DNA of 61,233 nt from UBA10205 sp964373815. Its GTDB lineage: Archaea; Iainarchaeota; Iainarchaeia; Iainarchaeales; Iainarchaeaceae. The stretch covers positions 1 through 61,233 of the forward strand of contig CAYJWI010000004.1 in NCBI GenBank assembly GCA_964373815.1, given 5' to 3'. The notes below the pieces were generated by a model. That model had not been told where the DNA came from. It did no database searches and worked only from the letters and a program-made list of their open reading frames with translations. Position 1 is the first letter of the stretch; each line of letters starts with the position of its first letter. Of the stretch, positions 48,790 through 57,251 are shown piece by piece. The translations under genes and the position numbers were made by a program.

Positions 48790-49808
48790 TGGACCTCTAC
48801 AAGGCGGCAGGAGTTGACATCGATGCCGGCAACAGGGCCGAGGATTTGATTGCAAAGGCCGTGAAAAAAACCTACAACCCGCAGGTTGTTTCAGGCGTCG
48901 GCAGTTTCGGGGCGGTTTTCTCGCTCGCAAAAGTTTCGAAAATGAAAGAGCCATTGCTTGTTTCCACGATGGACGGCGTGGGCACGAAACTCAAGGTAGC
49001 GGCGATGCTCGGCAAGTGGGATTCGGTAGGCGCTGACATAGTGAACCATTGCTCGAACGACATACTTGCGATGGGCGCAAGGCCGCTATTTTTCCTCGAT
49101 TACCTCGCCTCATCCAAGCTCGCGCCTTCGCAGGTCGGCCAGATTGTTTCCGGGATGGCAGGCGCGTGCAAGGAGCTCGGCTGCGCGCTTGTCGGCGGCG
49201 AGACCGCGGAAATGCCGGGCGTCTATCTGCAGGGCGAAGTAGATGTTGCCGGCTGCATGGTTGGAGTTGTTGAAAAGGGAAAGCTCCTTCCGCGCGCGGA
49301 CGTGAAGAAGGGTGATGCGCTAATAGGTTTGGCTTCTAGCGGCCTGCACACCAACGGCTACTCGCTTGCAAGAAAAGTGCTCTTCGAGCAGGCGGGGTTC
49401 AAGGCGGATGATTACGTGCACGAAGCCGGGGGGTATCTCGGAGAGGTTTTGCTAAAGGTTCACCGCAGCTACTCGAAAAATGTCCTCGCGCTCGCGGAAA
49501 AATTTGAAGTGAAAGGGGTTTGCCACATTACGGGCGGCGGGCTAGTGGAAAACCTCCCGCGCATATTGCCCAAAAAGCTCGAGGCGAAGATTGATTACGC
49601 TTCAATAAAAGTGCCTCCTATTTTCAAAGTGATAGCGCAGAAGGGCGGGATTCCGGACACTGAAATGTTCCGCACCTTCAACATGGGCGTTGGCCTTGTG
49701 GTCGTGGTCTCAGCACAGGACTGCGAAAAGGCGGTAAAGTTTTTGAACTCGAAAGGCGAGCAGGCATGGGCGCTCGGCGAAATAGCAGCAAGAAAGGCCT
49801 CGCGCTAG
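48789..49808 (+). CDS. purM: AIR synthetase (phosphoribosylformylglycinamidine cyclo-ligase)
   Basis: Closes the imidazole ring of AIR with ATP. The 339-aa protein has FGAVFSLAKVSKMKEP, LLVSTMDGVGTKLKVA, NHCSNDILAMGARPLFFLDY, GGETAEMPGVY, LASSGLHTNGYSLAR and HITGGGLVENLPRILP. The ATG overlaps the purB stop by one base (TAATG), so coupled. Confidence 0.97.
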   Translation: MDLYKAAGVDIDAGNRAEDLIAKAVKKTYNPQVVSGVGSFGAVFSLAKVSKMKEPLLVSTMDGVGTKLKVAAMLGKWDSVGADIVNHCSNDILAMGARPLFFLDYLASSKLAPSQVGQIVSGMAGACKELGCALVGGETAEMPGVYLQGEVDVAGCMVGVVEKGKLLPRADVKKGDALIGLASSGLHTNGYSLARKVLFEQAGFKADDYVHEAGGYLGEVLLKVHRSYSKNVLALAEKFEVKGVCHITGGGLVENLPRILPKKLEAKIDYASIKVPPIFKVIAQKGGIPDTEMFRTFNMGVGLVVVVSAQDCEKAVKFLNSKGEQAWALGEIAARKASR

Positions 49809-49840
49809 ATATTTATACACTAATTTTCCATTTATTCGCT

Positions 49841-50236
49841 ATGCCAGTACAAGGCGACCTCGATTTCGACGACCCGGAAATTTTCGGGGGCGGCGGCGAT
49901 GAAGGGGAGCCGGAAGCGGAACGCGACGATGGTTTTGACGAGCCCGAAATGGTGAAAAAAGGGAAGGAGAAGGAAGGGCAGAAAGAAACCCCGGGGAAAA
50001 AAGAGGGAGATGAAAAGGAGAAAAAAAAGAAGGCCAGAAAAGCCCTCGAGGAAGAGGAAGCTGAGGAAAGCGAAGCGGAGATCGCAAAGGAGCTCTTCGA
50101 CAACAAGAAACCCGAGGATGAAAAAACCGAGCCGAAAAAAGAGGAGAGCGAAGTGCTCAACATCGTCGTGCTGATACTTATCGCGGCGGGGGCGATAGCG
50201 CTATTCTTCGCATGGCTGTACTTCTTCGGGGGATGA
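49841..50236 (+). CDS. Highly charged protein with one C-terminal membrane helix, 131 aa
   Basis: Residues 1-100 are strongly acidic then mixed Glu/Lys-rich and low in complexity (GDEGEPEAERDDGFDEPE, KKEGDEKEKKKKARKALEEE), probably disordered or coiled coil. A single membrane segment follows (VLNIVVLILIAAGAIALFFAWLYFF, about residues 105-128) with only GG after it, a tail-anchor arrangement with the bulk in the cytoplasm. TATA-like ATTTATAC (49810-49818) is 27 nt upstream. No family recognised. Confidence 0.72.
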   Translation: MPVQGDLDFDDPEIFGGGGDEGEPEAERDDGFDEPEMVKKGKEKEGQKETPGKKEGDEKEKKKKARKALEEEEAEESEAEIAKELFDNKKPEDEKTEPKKEESEVLNIVVLILIAAGAIALFFAWLYFFGG

Positions 50237-50316
50237 GCAATGCCATTTTCGCGCTTTTATAACGCACAATTTCCCAGAGCGGCAAAACTGCCTGCCCGCA
50301 TTTCGGTGGTGATGGA

Positions 50317-50622
50317 ATGATTTTTCTCTACGTCACTTACCCGTCCCTCAAATTAGCAAGAAAGGCGGCGAAAGGCCTTCTCAAAAAAAGGCTCATTGCC
50401 TGCGCGAACATGCTCAAAAGCCACTCGGTTTACACTTCGAACGGCAGGCTGGCTGAAGGCCCAGAATACATTGCCATTTTCAAGGCTCCATCCAAAAACC
50501 GGCCGAAAGTGCACGAATCCATCGGCAAAAACCACCCTTACAAAGTGCCCTGCATAATTGAAATTCCCGCAAAAGGAAACGCGGAATACGAGCAATGGCT
50601 GCAAAAAACCTGCTTTCGCTGA
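50317..50622 (+). CDS. cutA: CutA1-like divalent-cation tolerance protein
   Basis: The 101-aa protein fits CutA1 (trimeric ferredoxin-like fold): FLYVTYPSLKLARKAAKGLLKKRLIACANML (in two parts), EYIAIFKAPSKNRPKV, and HPYKVPCIIEIPAKGNAEYEQWL, ending as usual. Its cellular role is poorly known, linked to copper and other metals. GGTGGTGATGG lies just before the ATG; a TTTTATAA box is at 50254-50262. Confidence 0.9.
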   Translation: MIFLYVTYPSLKLARKAAKGLLKKRLIACANMLKSHSVYTSNGRLAEGPEYIAIFKAPSKNRPKVHESIGKNHPYKVPCIIEIPAKGNAEYEQWLQKTCFR

Positions 50623-50687
50623 ACAACGGCAAAGGCAGAAAACCATGAAGTCAATCGACGGTTTTTTGATGGACATTTAACGTAATC

Positions 50688-50699
50688 TTTATATATGGT
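50688..50699 (+). promoter_or_regulatory. TATA box of the porGDAB operon
   Basis: CTTTATATATGG is centred 25 nt before ATG 50718. Confidence 0.65.
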
Positions 50700-50717
50700 C
50701 GTCCCTATGAATGTTAG

Positions 50718-51290
50718 ATGAAAGAAATCAGGCTGCACGGAAGGGCCGGCCAGGGAATGGTCACAGGCGCGGAGCTGATAGCCCTGGCTGCAAACTACGA
50801 GGGCAAGCATTCGCAGGCTTTCCCCTTCTTTGGCTCTGAAAAAAGGGGGCCTCCGGTGGAAGCCTACTGCAGGATAGACGAGAAGCCCATAACAATACAC
50901 GAAGAGATAGCGGAGCCCGACTTTGTGATAGTCGGCGACCCCTCCATAATGGATTCGGTCGATGTCTGCGCCGGCCTAAAGCCCAGCGGGATTGTGATTG
51001 TGAACTCGCCCAAGGCCCCAAAGGAGCTAAAGCTCGCGGCAAAAAGGGTTTTTACGGTTGATGCGAGCGATGTTGCCCTAAAGCACTTCCAGAGGCTCAT
51101 ACTGAATACCGTGATGCTCGGCGCGTTCTGCAAGGTAACGGACGTCGTGAAGCTTGAATCGATAAAGAAGGCGATAAGGGAATCCTTTGCAAAAAAGTTC
51201 TCCGAAGCGGTAGTGACCGCCAACATCAACGCGATTCAGGAAGTCTATGACATGGTGAAAGTGAGCAAAGCGGAGGCTGGAGGAAAATGA
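50718..51290 (+). CDS. porG: Pyruvate-type 2-oxoacid:ferredoxin oxidoreductase, gamma subunit
   Basis: The 190-aa protein has RLHGRAGQGMVTGAELIA, the glycine-rich start of the gamma subunit, EKRGPPVEAYCRI, ILNTVMLGAFCKVT and a C-terminal helix (FAKKFSEAVVTANINAIQEVY). Together with D, A and B it oxidises a 2-oxoacid to acyl-CoA and reduces ferredoxin. It leads the operon; the stop overlaps porD (ATGA). Substrate (pyruvate versus other) is inferred from the family pattern. Confidence 0.93.
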   Translation: MKEIRLHGRAGQGMVTGAELIALAANYEGKHSQAFPFFGSEKRGPPVEAYCRIDEKPITIHEEIAEPDFVIVGDPSIMDSVDVCAGLKPSGIVIVNSPKAPKELKLAAKRVFTVDASDVALKHFQRLILNTVMLGAFCKVTDVVKLESIKKAIRESFAKKFSEAVVTANINAIQEVYDMVKVSKAEAGGK

Positions 51291-51541
51291 TAATCCCGCA
51301 CGCAAAGCCGGGTTCGAGCGCCGAAAACCTCACGGGCGAGTGGAAAGCATACATGCCGGTTGTCACTGGCGATAAGTGCATAAAGTGCGGGATATGCCAG
51401 AACTACTGCCCCGAAGGCATAATGGGCGAAGTCAAGAAAATCCCGGAGATAGATTACGAGTACTGCAAGGGCTGCAGCATCTGTGCAAACGAATGCCCCG
51501 TGAAGTGCATCGCGATGCAAAGGGTAGACGAGAACGGTTGA
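51287..51541 (+). CDS. porD: Pyruvate-type oxidoreductase, delta subunit (ferredoxin-like)
   Basis: The 84-aa protein has two 4Fe-4S motifs: DKCIKCGICQNYCPEG and YCKGCSICANECPVKC, with eight cysteines as expected. Transfers electrons to ferredoxin. The ATG overlaps the porG stop, and porA starts 20 nt later. Confidence 0.95.
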   Translation: MIIPHAKPGSSAENLTGEWKAYMPVVTGDKCIKCGICQNYCPEGIMGEVKKIPEIDYEYCKGCSICANECPVKCIAMQRVDENG

Positions 51542-51561
51542 TTTTCAAGGGTTGAAAAATA

Positions 51562-52713
51562 ATGCTTCGTACAAAAGAAGGCGCAAGGGTAATTGGCGAG
51601 ATGGCTGCAAACTGCAAGCTGGAGGTAGTAGCGTGCTATCCAATAACGCCTACTACGCACTTAACTGAGGAACTGAACAAGTATTACGCTGACGGGAAAA
51701 TCCCCGAATACATCACGGTGGAGGCGGAGTTCTCCGCGATTTCCGCCCTCATAGGCGCGAGCGCCGCGGGCTCGAGGACTTTTACCACCACGGGCGGCCA
51801 GGGCCTGCTCTACATGCACGAGCCGCTTTTCAGCGCAGCTGGCATGAGGCTTCCAATAGTGATGCTCATAGGCAACAGGGCAGTGAGCTCCCCTCTCAAT
51901 ATTTGGAATGACGAGCAGGATTCGGTGAGCCAGAGGGACACTGGCTGGATACAGATTTACTGCAAGAACAACCAGGAAGCCGTGGACACTCTTCCACAGG
52001 CATTCTACGTTGCTGAAAAAATACTCCTGCCTGTAATGGTCTGTGTTGACGGCCACTACCTGACGCACGCAGTTGAGCAGGTGGATGTCGCTGATGAAAG
52101 CTTAGTGCAGGGTTTCCTGCCGCCTTACAAGTACCCGCTCAAGCTAGACCCGGAGAACCCGGTGAGCCTTGGCGTTTACGCAAACCCGACGCATTACCAG
52201 ATTTTCCGCGAAGACATCGTCAAGGACATGGAGGCCGCAAAGGAAATAATAGTCGAGGCAGGGCAGAAATGGGGAAAGCTCACCGGAAGGTCTTACGGGC
52301 TCATAAATGCCTACAAGGTGGAAGATGCTGAAAGGGTAATATTGGGCCTTGGTTCTGTCATGGACAACGTGATTACTGTTGTAAACGAGCTGCGCGAACA
52401 GGGGGAGAAAGTCGGCGCCCTGCACCTGCGGGTCTTCAGGCCATTCCCGCGTGAGGAACTCAAGAAAGCGCTTGCGGGAAAAAAAGTTGGGGTAATTGAC
52501 AGGGACATAAGCATAGGCGGCTGCGCACCTGTGTACGTCGAGGTAAGCGAAGCGCTCAATGGCACGAAGGCGGAAGTTTCAAGCTTTTTCGGCGGCCTTG
52601 GAGGAAGGGGGATAAAGAGGGCGCATGTAAAGGACATGTTCGAGACAATGAAGAAAGGGCCTGTGAAGAAATGGGTGGCGACAGAGCCGCCAAAGCAGGC
52701 AATGAACTGCTAG
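51562..52713 (+). CDS. porA: Pyruvate-type oxidoreductase, alpha subunit
   Basis: The 383-aa protein has EVVACYPITPTTHLTEELNKYYADG (in two parts), VEAEFSAISALIGASAAGSRTFTTTGGQGLLYMHE (in parts), LPIVMLIGNRAVSSPLNIWNDEQDS (in parts) and VDGHYLTHA. It holds the pyrimidine-domain residues that contact TPP. Third in the operon. Confidence 0.95.
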   Translation: MLRTKEGARVIGEMAANCKLEVVACYPITPTTHLTEELNKYYADGKIPEYITVEAEFSAISALIGASAAGSRTFTTTGGQGLLYMHEPLFSAAGMRLPIVMLIGNRAVSSPLNIWNDEQDSVSQRDTGWIQIYCKNNQEAVDTLPQAFYVAEKILLPVMVCVDGHYLTHAVEQVDVADESLVQGFLPPYKYPLKLDPENPVSLGVYANPTHYQIFREDIVKDMEAAKEIIVEAGQKWGKLTGRSYGLINAYKVEDAERVILGLGSVMDNVITVVNELREQGEKVGALHLRVFRPFPREELKKALAGKKVGVIDRDISIGGCAPVYVEVSEALNGTKAEVSSFFGGLGGRGIKRAHVKDMFETMKKGPVKKWVATEPPKQAMNC

Positions 52714-52735
52714 GAAAAAACGAAGGTGTATGAAG

Positions 52736-53701
52736 ATGAGCAAGCAAAGTGAACAGCATTTGTATGCGCCCGGCCATAGCGGCTGCCCCGGATGCGGGCC
52801 GAGCAACGCGCTCATACAGGTATGCGACACGCTCGGAAAAGATATTATTGTAGTGAATGCAACAGGCTGCATGGAGATAACCTCGAGCCAGTACCCGCAG
52901 ACGGCATGGAGGGTGCCTTACATCCATTCGTTGTTCGAAAACGCGCCCGCAGTCGCCTCCGGCGTTTCAAAAGCCCTCAAGGCACAGGGCAATGACCATA
53001 CCAAAGTGGTGGTGATCGCAGGCGACGGCGCGACCTACGACATAGGCTTTGGCTCCCTTAGCGGAATGCTCGAGCGCGGGGACGATGTTCTATATGTCTG
53101 TTACGATAACCAGCTTTACGCAAACACCGGGGTGCAAAAATCAAGCGCAACCCCGTACGGCGCCGCAACCACGACCACTGTTGTCGGGAAAGTGCACAAG
53201 GGAAAAGAGACCGAGAGAAAACCAATCGCAGAAATCGTAGCTTCGCACGGGGTGCAGTATGTCGCCTCAGCATCGATCGCCTACTACGCCGATTTGCAGA
53301 TGAAACTGAAGAAGGCGAAGGCTGTAAATGGCCCCTCATTTGTTGTAGTGGACGCGCCGTGCTGCCTTGGCGCAGGGTTTGATGGCGCAATCACAGTGAA
53401 GGTTTCAAAGCTTTCCGTGCAGTCAAGGCTCTGGTTTTTGTACGAAATCGAGAACGGCCAGTACAAGCTCAACTTCAATCCAGCGAACCCGAAGGGCGTA
53501 AATGAAGTCCTCGAGATGCAGAAGCGGTTCAAGCACCTAGATGAGGAGCAGCTTGGGCACATACAGCGCCAGGCAAACCTAAACTACGAGGAGCTTTTGC
53601 GCAGGTGTGCAATCACCACGCCAAAGCCAGTGGAAGCACAAAAAGCTGTAGAGGCGCCAAAACCAGCCACCCCTGAAAACCCTCCGAACCCAGCAAAATA
53701 G
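52736..53701 (+). CDS. porB: Pyruvate-type oxidoreductase, beta subunit (TPP-binding) with Pro-rich tail
   Basis: The 321-aa protein has GHSGCPGCGPSNALIQV (cluster cysteines), VNATGCMEITSSQYP, GDGATYDIGFGSLSGMLERG with the TPP site, DNQLYANTGVQKSSATPYGA and VDAPCCLGAGFDG. The last ~27 residues (TPKPVEAQKAVEAPKPATPE...) are a Pro/Ala/Lys/Glu-rich extension absent from usual PorB. ATG 52736 is preferred to 52730 because AAGGTG lies 7 nt before it. Confidence 0.95.
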   Translation: MSKQSEQHLYAPGHSGCPGCGPSNALIQVCDTLGKDIIVVNATGCMEITSSQYPQTAWRVPYIHSLFENAPAVASGVSKALKAQGNDHTKVVVIAGDGATYDIGFGSLSGMLERGDDVLYVCYDNQLYANTGVQKSSATPYGAATTTTVVGKVHKGKETERKPIAEIVASHGVQYVASASIAYYADLQMKLKKAKAVNGPSFVVVDAPCCLGAGFDGAITVKVSKLSVQSRLWFLYEIENGQYKLNFNPANPKGVNEVLEMQKRFKHLDEEQLGHIQRQANLNYEELLRRCAITTPKPVEAQKAVEAPKPATPENPPNPAK

Positions 53702-53795
53702 GCCAGGGCTTGGCTGCAAATTTATGCGCTTTCATTCCAGAGCCTGATTGATTCATTTAACTCTTTTTTTATTCCCTCCGCACATAAATATTGCC

Positions 53796-54218
53796 ATGAA
53801 AGAGAAGCACGGCGTCACCGGGGTAATTTTTTCAGAAAAGGACGGGAAGAGGCTTTTTCTCCTCCTGCACCGCGTGCTCAACTGGAAAGGCTGGGAGTTC
53901 TGCAAGGGCGGGATTGACGGCGACGAAAAACCCGAACAGGCAGTGCTGCGGGAAATAAGGGAAGAGGCAGGGCTTTCGCGCGTCTCGATTGTCTCAAGCC
54001 TTCCGCAAAAATTTTCCTGGACAGCGAAGGATATGAGATACATTTACACTCCCTTTATTGTAAGGGCGGATTTGGATGAGCCCGTGGTTCTCCAGACCGG
54101 AATTGTCGAGCACGATTCATTCAAATGGGCTCCCGAAGGGGAAGCCGAATCCCTCCTTTTCCACGAGGACAACAAAAGTATTTTCCGCGAAGCCCTCGCA
54201 CTTCTAAATCGCAGGTAA
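53796..54218 (+). CDS. Nudix hydrolase
   Basis: The 140-aa protein has a complete Nudix box: GGIDGDEKPEQAVLREIREEAG (GX5EX7REUXEEXGU; split here as GGIDGDEKPEQAV and LREIREEAG). N-terminal HGVTGVIFSEKDGKRLFLLL and late EHDSFKWAPEGEAESLL. It resembles the diadenosine-polyphosphate/NUDT2-like group by size, but the substrate is not defined. ATG 53796 fits the fold; a T-rich box at 53766-53774 is 26 nt upstream. Confidence 0.9.
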   Translation: MKEKHGVTGVIFSEKDGKRLFLLLHRVLNWKGWEFCKGGIDGDEKPEQAVLREIREEAGLSRVSIVSSLPQKFSWTAKDMRYIYTPFIVRADLDEPVVLQTGIVEHDSFKWAPEGEAESLLFHEDNKSIFREALALLNRR

Positions 54219-54231
54219 TTGGTGGTCTTGG

Positions 54232-54504
54232 ATGCAGGAGCGGCTCGAAGCCACTGTTTCCGGCAATGTCCAGGGCGTGGGCTTTCGCGCCTTTGCCCTA
54301 ATCATGGCGCTCGAGCTCGGCCTTAAGGGCTATGTGAGGAATAACCCCGACAAGGGCGTAGAGGTTGTCGCTGAAGGCGAAAAGGAAAAGCTCTTGAAAT
54401 TTGTCTCCTCGCTCGAAAAAGGCCCACCGCTCTCAAGGGTGGATTCGCTGAAAAAAGGCTTTTCGCCGGCAGCGGGAGAGTTCAGGAATTTTTCAATAAT
54501 GTAG
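54232..54504 (+). CDS. acyP: Acylphosphatase
   Basis: Hydrolyses acyl phosphates. The 90-aa protein has the signatures GNVQGVGFRAFAL with the catalytic Arg and GYVRNNPDKGVEVVAEG with the catalytic Asn. GGTGG is 7 nt before ATG 54232, and it starts 13 nt after the Nudix gene. Confidence 0.95.
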   Translation: MQERLEATVSGNVQGVGFRAFALIMALELGLKGYVRNNPDKGVEVVAEGEKEKLLKFVSSLEKGPPLSRVDSLKKGFSPAAGEFRNFSIM

Positions 54505-54585
54505 CTGGCATCCATGTGCCGGCATCCAATAAAGTTTGCTATTTGAAAAAAGTTTTGCGGTTGGAAAAGTTTCTTTGCCGCGGGT

Positions 54586-55053
54586 TCATTCCTGCACTGT
54601 AAGCGTTGTTTCCTTGGAATGCCCGATGCCGTTGATTGTTGTCTTGGCGACAAAGACATATGTGCCCGGGAGTATTTTCCCAACAGGGTTTAGTATGAAA
54701 GTAACTTCCCTCGAAGTGCCTTGCGAGAGGTTTGGTATGCTGCCCGCAAACTTTTCATTGAGCGCATAGACGTCGAATTCGGTTTTCTCCTTCGCATGCA
54801 GCGAGAGCGGGACGTTTGCCGCGTCGTCTTTTGAAATGTTTGTGACATTTACGAATAGCTTGGTCTGCTCACCGACTTTTATCGGGTTCTTCTCGAACCT
54901 AAAAGCCAATGCAGAGGGCTTGAGGCTCTCGGATGCAAAATAAGCAACTGCGCCGACGAGCAGCAGCCCGACAATTGCGGCGGCGATGTAGATGGCATTC
55001 TTTCCCATGCCCTCACCGATGCTAAAATCAAGTCCTGAATCGTAAACTCCCAT
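54586..55053 (-). CDS. Membrane-anchored protein with extracellular Ig-like domain, 155 aa
   Basis: A short N-terminal cytoplasmic part (MGVYDSGLDFSIGEGMGKN) is followed by one hydrophobic anchor (AIYIAAAIVGLLLVGAVAYFA, about 20-40) and a beta-sandwich-like domain: ALAFRFEKNPIKVGEQTKLFVNVTNIS, SREVTFILNPVGKILPGTYVFVAKTTI (each given in family style with alternating hydrophobics). The pattern K-G-x-T-x-L-x-V-x-V-x-N resembles CARDB/Ig-like surface domains. TATA-like GATATAAAA is at 55082-55092. Partner unknown. Confidence 0.8.
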   Translation of the reverse strand: MGVYDSGLDFSIGEGMGKNAIYIAAAIVGLLLVGAVAYFASESLKPSALAFRFEKNPIKVGEQTKLFVNVTNISKDDAANVPLSLHAKEKTEFDVYALNEKFAGSIPNLSQGTSREVTFILNPVGKILPGTYVFVAKTTINGIGHSKETTLTVQE

Positions 55054-55201
55054 GCAATCACTTCTCGTTCATTTCGGTTTTTTTATATCGGCTGGCATTT
55101 TTTATTTCAGCCAAGCCTTGAGGAATACTGCTTTCTTGTATTATATAATTTTATCCTTGAAAGATTGCCCATTCGGAAGTCTTTGTTTTTGCCAAGGGGC
55201 C

Positions 55202-55561
55202 TCAAGGCAGAACGAAGAGCTTGTCATCGCCCTTGCCGTCGAGAATGCCAAGCCTTACCCCCGCATCAAGCCACGCGTGTGCGTAACTGTATGCCGCGAG
55301 TGCAGTGAGGGGCTTTTCGGCCTGCTCGAAATACTGCGCGTCCATGAAATAGGATTCTGCCATCTCGAGGAGCTTTTTGCCCATGAGGTTTTTCTCCGAG
55401 CCTTTTTGGGAGTTGAGCTCTACCTTTTCGAGCGCGAGCCTTGTGAGCCCGCGGTACCTTTCCAATTTCGCGGAAAGCCCCTCTTCATTTACCCCGCTTT
55501 CTTCCGCTTCATTGAGGCTTGCGTTTTTTTCCAGATTTTTCCCGCTTTCCGTTTTTTTCAT
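55202..55561 (-). CDS. DUF357 family protein
   Basis: The 119-aa protein has the archaeal DUF357 core: LERYRGLTRLALEKVEL, MAESYFMDAQYFEQAEKPLTALAAYSYAHAWLDAGVRLGIL (in parts). All helical; function unknown. The start overlaps the dph5 stop (ATGA at 55561-55558). Cotranscription with diphthamide synthesis suggests but does not show a link. Confidence 0.88.
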   Translation of the reverse strand: MKKTESGKNLEKNASLNEAEESGVNEEGLSAKLERYRGLTRLALEKVELNSQKGSEKNLMGKKLLEMAESYFMDAQYFEQAEKPLTALAAYSYAHAWLDAGVRLGILDGKGDDKLFVLP

Positions 55562-56319
55562 TCGAGGCCCCCGATTCCCTTGAGGCCTTCGAGCTCCTTT
55601 TCATTGAGCTTGCCGCACACTATAAGTGACTGCGGGAAAGCAGTGAACCCGAATGCTTTGAGCTGTTCGGCTGTCCCTGCCTTAATCTGCTGCGAGTCCG
55701 AGCCAGCCCCCGCTATGCCGACCATTATGCTCTCGGAGAGCACGTTTTGTTCCCTTTTCTCCTCAATGGTTTCGAGGATTGAAAGCGCGTTCCTGATGCT
55801 CATCATGCGCTTCTCCTCCGCGCGGATGTCAAGAAGGCAGAGAGTATGCAGCCCTGTTTTCTTGTTCTCAATTATAGCATCATAGAAGCCTTCGGGCTCG
55901 TAGTCATCCTCCTGGAAAACTATGCTAGTGGTCCTGCCGAACTTGTACCTCTCAAGGCCGGTGAAGGCTACGAATTCGAGAGCGCTAATCCCCACGATTA
56001 CTTTTACTTCAACGCCGGCTTTTTTCGCGTCCAGAATAATCTGCAGGTGCGTGGTCGCATTTAGCGGGTTCCCGAAAACCGCAAGCGCGATTTTGCTGCT
56101 TTTCGCATCCTCAAGCACGGAAGCAAATCCTCCCTCCACCTCTTTCCTGCCAAGCCTTGTGACGGCTTTCCCAATCAAGTCCTCAAGGTTTTCAAAAGAG
56201 CCTTCGGAGTAGGAAGAAGTGTAATTTTCGAGGTAAACCCTATCGCAGCCTTTCAGGGTTTCGAGCGCTTCGAGGGTGAGATGGCCAGGCTTGAGCCCGA
56301 TGCCGACAACGCAGAGCAT
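55558..56319 (-). CDS. dph5: Diphthine synthase
   Basis: SAM-dependent methyltransferase that makes diphthine on translation elongation factor 2, an archaeal/eukaryotic modification. The 253-aa protein has VGIGLKPGHLTLEALE, DRVYLENYTSSY, LAVFGNPLNATTHLQIIL, VGISALEFVAFTGLERYKFGRTTSI (in parts) and ENKKTGLHTLCLLDI. TTTAAAA at 56343-56350 is 27 nt upstream of ATG 56319, so leaderless. It heads a dph5-DUF357 unit. Confidence 0.96.
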   Translation of the reverse strand: MLCVVGIGLKPGHLTLEALETLKGCDRVYLENYTSSYSEGSFENLEDLIGKAVTRLGRKEVEGGFASVLEDAKSSKIALAVFGNPLNATTHLQIILDAKKAGVEVKVIVGISALEFVAFTGLERYKFGRTTSIVFQEDDYEPEGFYDAIIENKKTGLHTLCLLDIRAEEKRMMSIRNALSILETIEEKREQNVLSESIMVGIAGAGSDSQQIKAGTAEQLKAFGFTAFPQSLIVCGKLNEKELEGLKGIGGLE

Positions 56320-56351
56320 GAATAGAGTTTGATTTGGAAGGTTTTAAAGGG

Positions 56352-57110
56352 TTACTTCATGTGCTTGCCTGTTTTTCGCCTTGGGCGTACCTTGAAGCGA
56401 ACGCCCCTTGGCCTTTGGTGCCTGAGGATGTTTTTCGAAAGCGTGTCAATTGAATGCGAAAGCGGCTTCAAATGCGGCAGCCTCGAGAGCACTGCCCTGA
56501 GCTCGCCGAGTTTTTCCCTGTTCAATCCACTGTCCTTCAGGAGGATGAACGCGGCCCTCTGGAATTTTGCGCTGATTTCCGGCGAGAGCGAGGCAAGCGT
56601 GGGCCCGCCCACGAGGCAAATGCTGTTCGCCAGGGTTTTTAGTTCACCGGTCGCCTCGGGGTTAAAGCCATAAAGTTTTTTTTGGGCAGCCAGCACAATT
56701 TCCTGCGGAACCACTTCAACGCTTTTTATTCCAGTAAGCTTTTCAGGCTCGCCCATGGGCCAGAGGTGCATTACACTGGAATCAACGGCAAGCGAAGAGC
56801 GTATCAGGCCTACAAACTCTTCAGCAACCCCCCTTTGCAGCCCTAATTTCATGCTTAATTCCATTCTGGCATTCCTGAGTTCCGCGAGGTAGGCATACTC
56901 CTCAATGGCTCCGCGCCTGATTGCCTGCATTAGCTGGGCTTGGCCTGTTTTCTCCACCATTGCCGCGGCTTCATGTATTTCATCCATCAGGGTGGAAACA
57001 ATCCTGTATTTCTTCATATCCGCGTTCCTTGGGGCAAGCTTCAGCCTCCTGGAAGAAGCGGTCGAAGTTCCCCTCAACCTTTCATTGAGCCTGTAGTTGG
57101 CCATTTGCAT
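56352..57110 (-). CDS. Orphan helical protein, 252 aa; 5-prime end probably frameshifted
   Basis: No family is recognised. Starts MQMANYRLNERLRGTST, with helical regions (MKKYRIVSTLMDEIHEAAAM, AQLMQAIRRGAIEEYAYLAEL, AKFQRAAFILLKDSGLNREKL) and a basic tail (VRPRRKTGKHMK). Upstream codons in the same frame remain open to about 57224 and look coding (CFICRKGQASAQELRKGV, ILARVRGVISELGVGG) but offer no start. A TTATAA box (57241-57246) is 27 nt from an ATG at 57216 that is out of frame by one base. So the true N-terminus may begin at 57216, with a one-base shift near codon 2. Confidence 0.65.
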   Translation of the reverse strand: MQMANYRLNERLRGTSTASSRRLKLAPRNADMKKYRIVSTLMDEIHEAAAMVEKTGQAQLMQAIRRGAIEEYAYLAELRNARMELSMKLGLQRGVAEEFVGLIRSSLAVDSSVMHLWPMGEPEKLTGIKSVEVVPQEIVLAAQKKLYGFNPEATGELKTLANSICLVGGPTLASLSPEISAKFQRAAFILLKDSGLNREKLGELRAVLSRLPHLKPLSHSIDTLSKNILRHQRPRGVRFKVRPRRKTGKHMK

Positions 57111-57251
57111 GGTGTATCCGCCAACCCCGAGCTCGCTGATAACCCCCCTTACCCTTGCAAGTATGCTTGCTACCCCTTTCCTTAGCTCTTGGGCGGAAGC
57201 CTGTCCTTTGCGGCATATGAAACAGATTGTCGCCGCATCTTTATAATCCTT

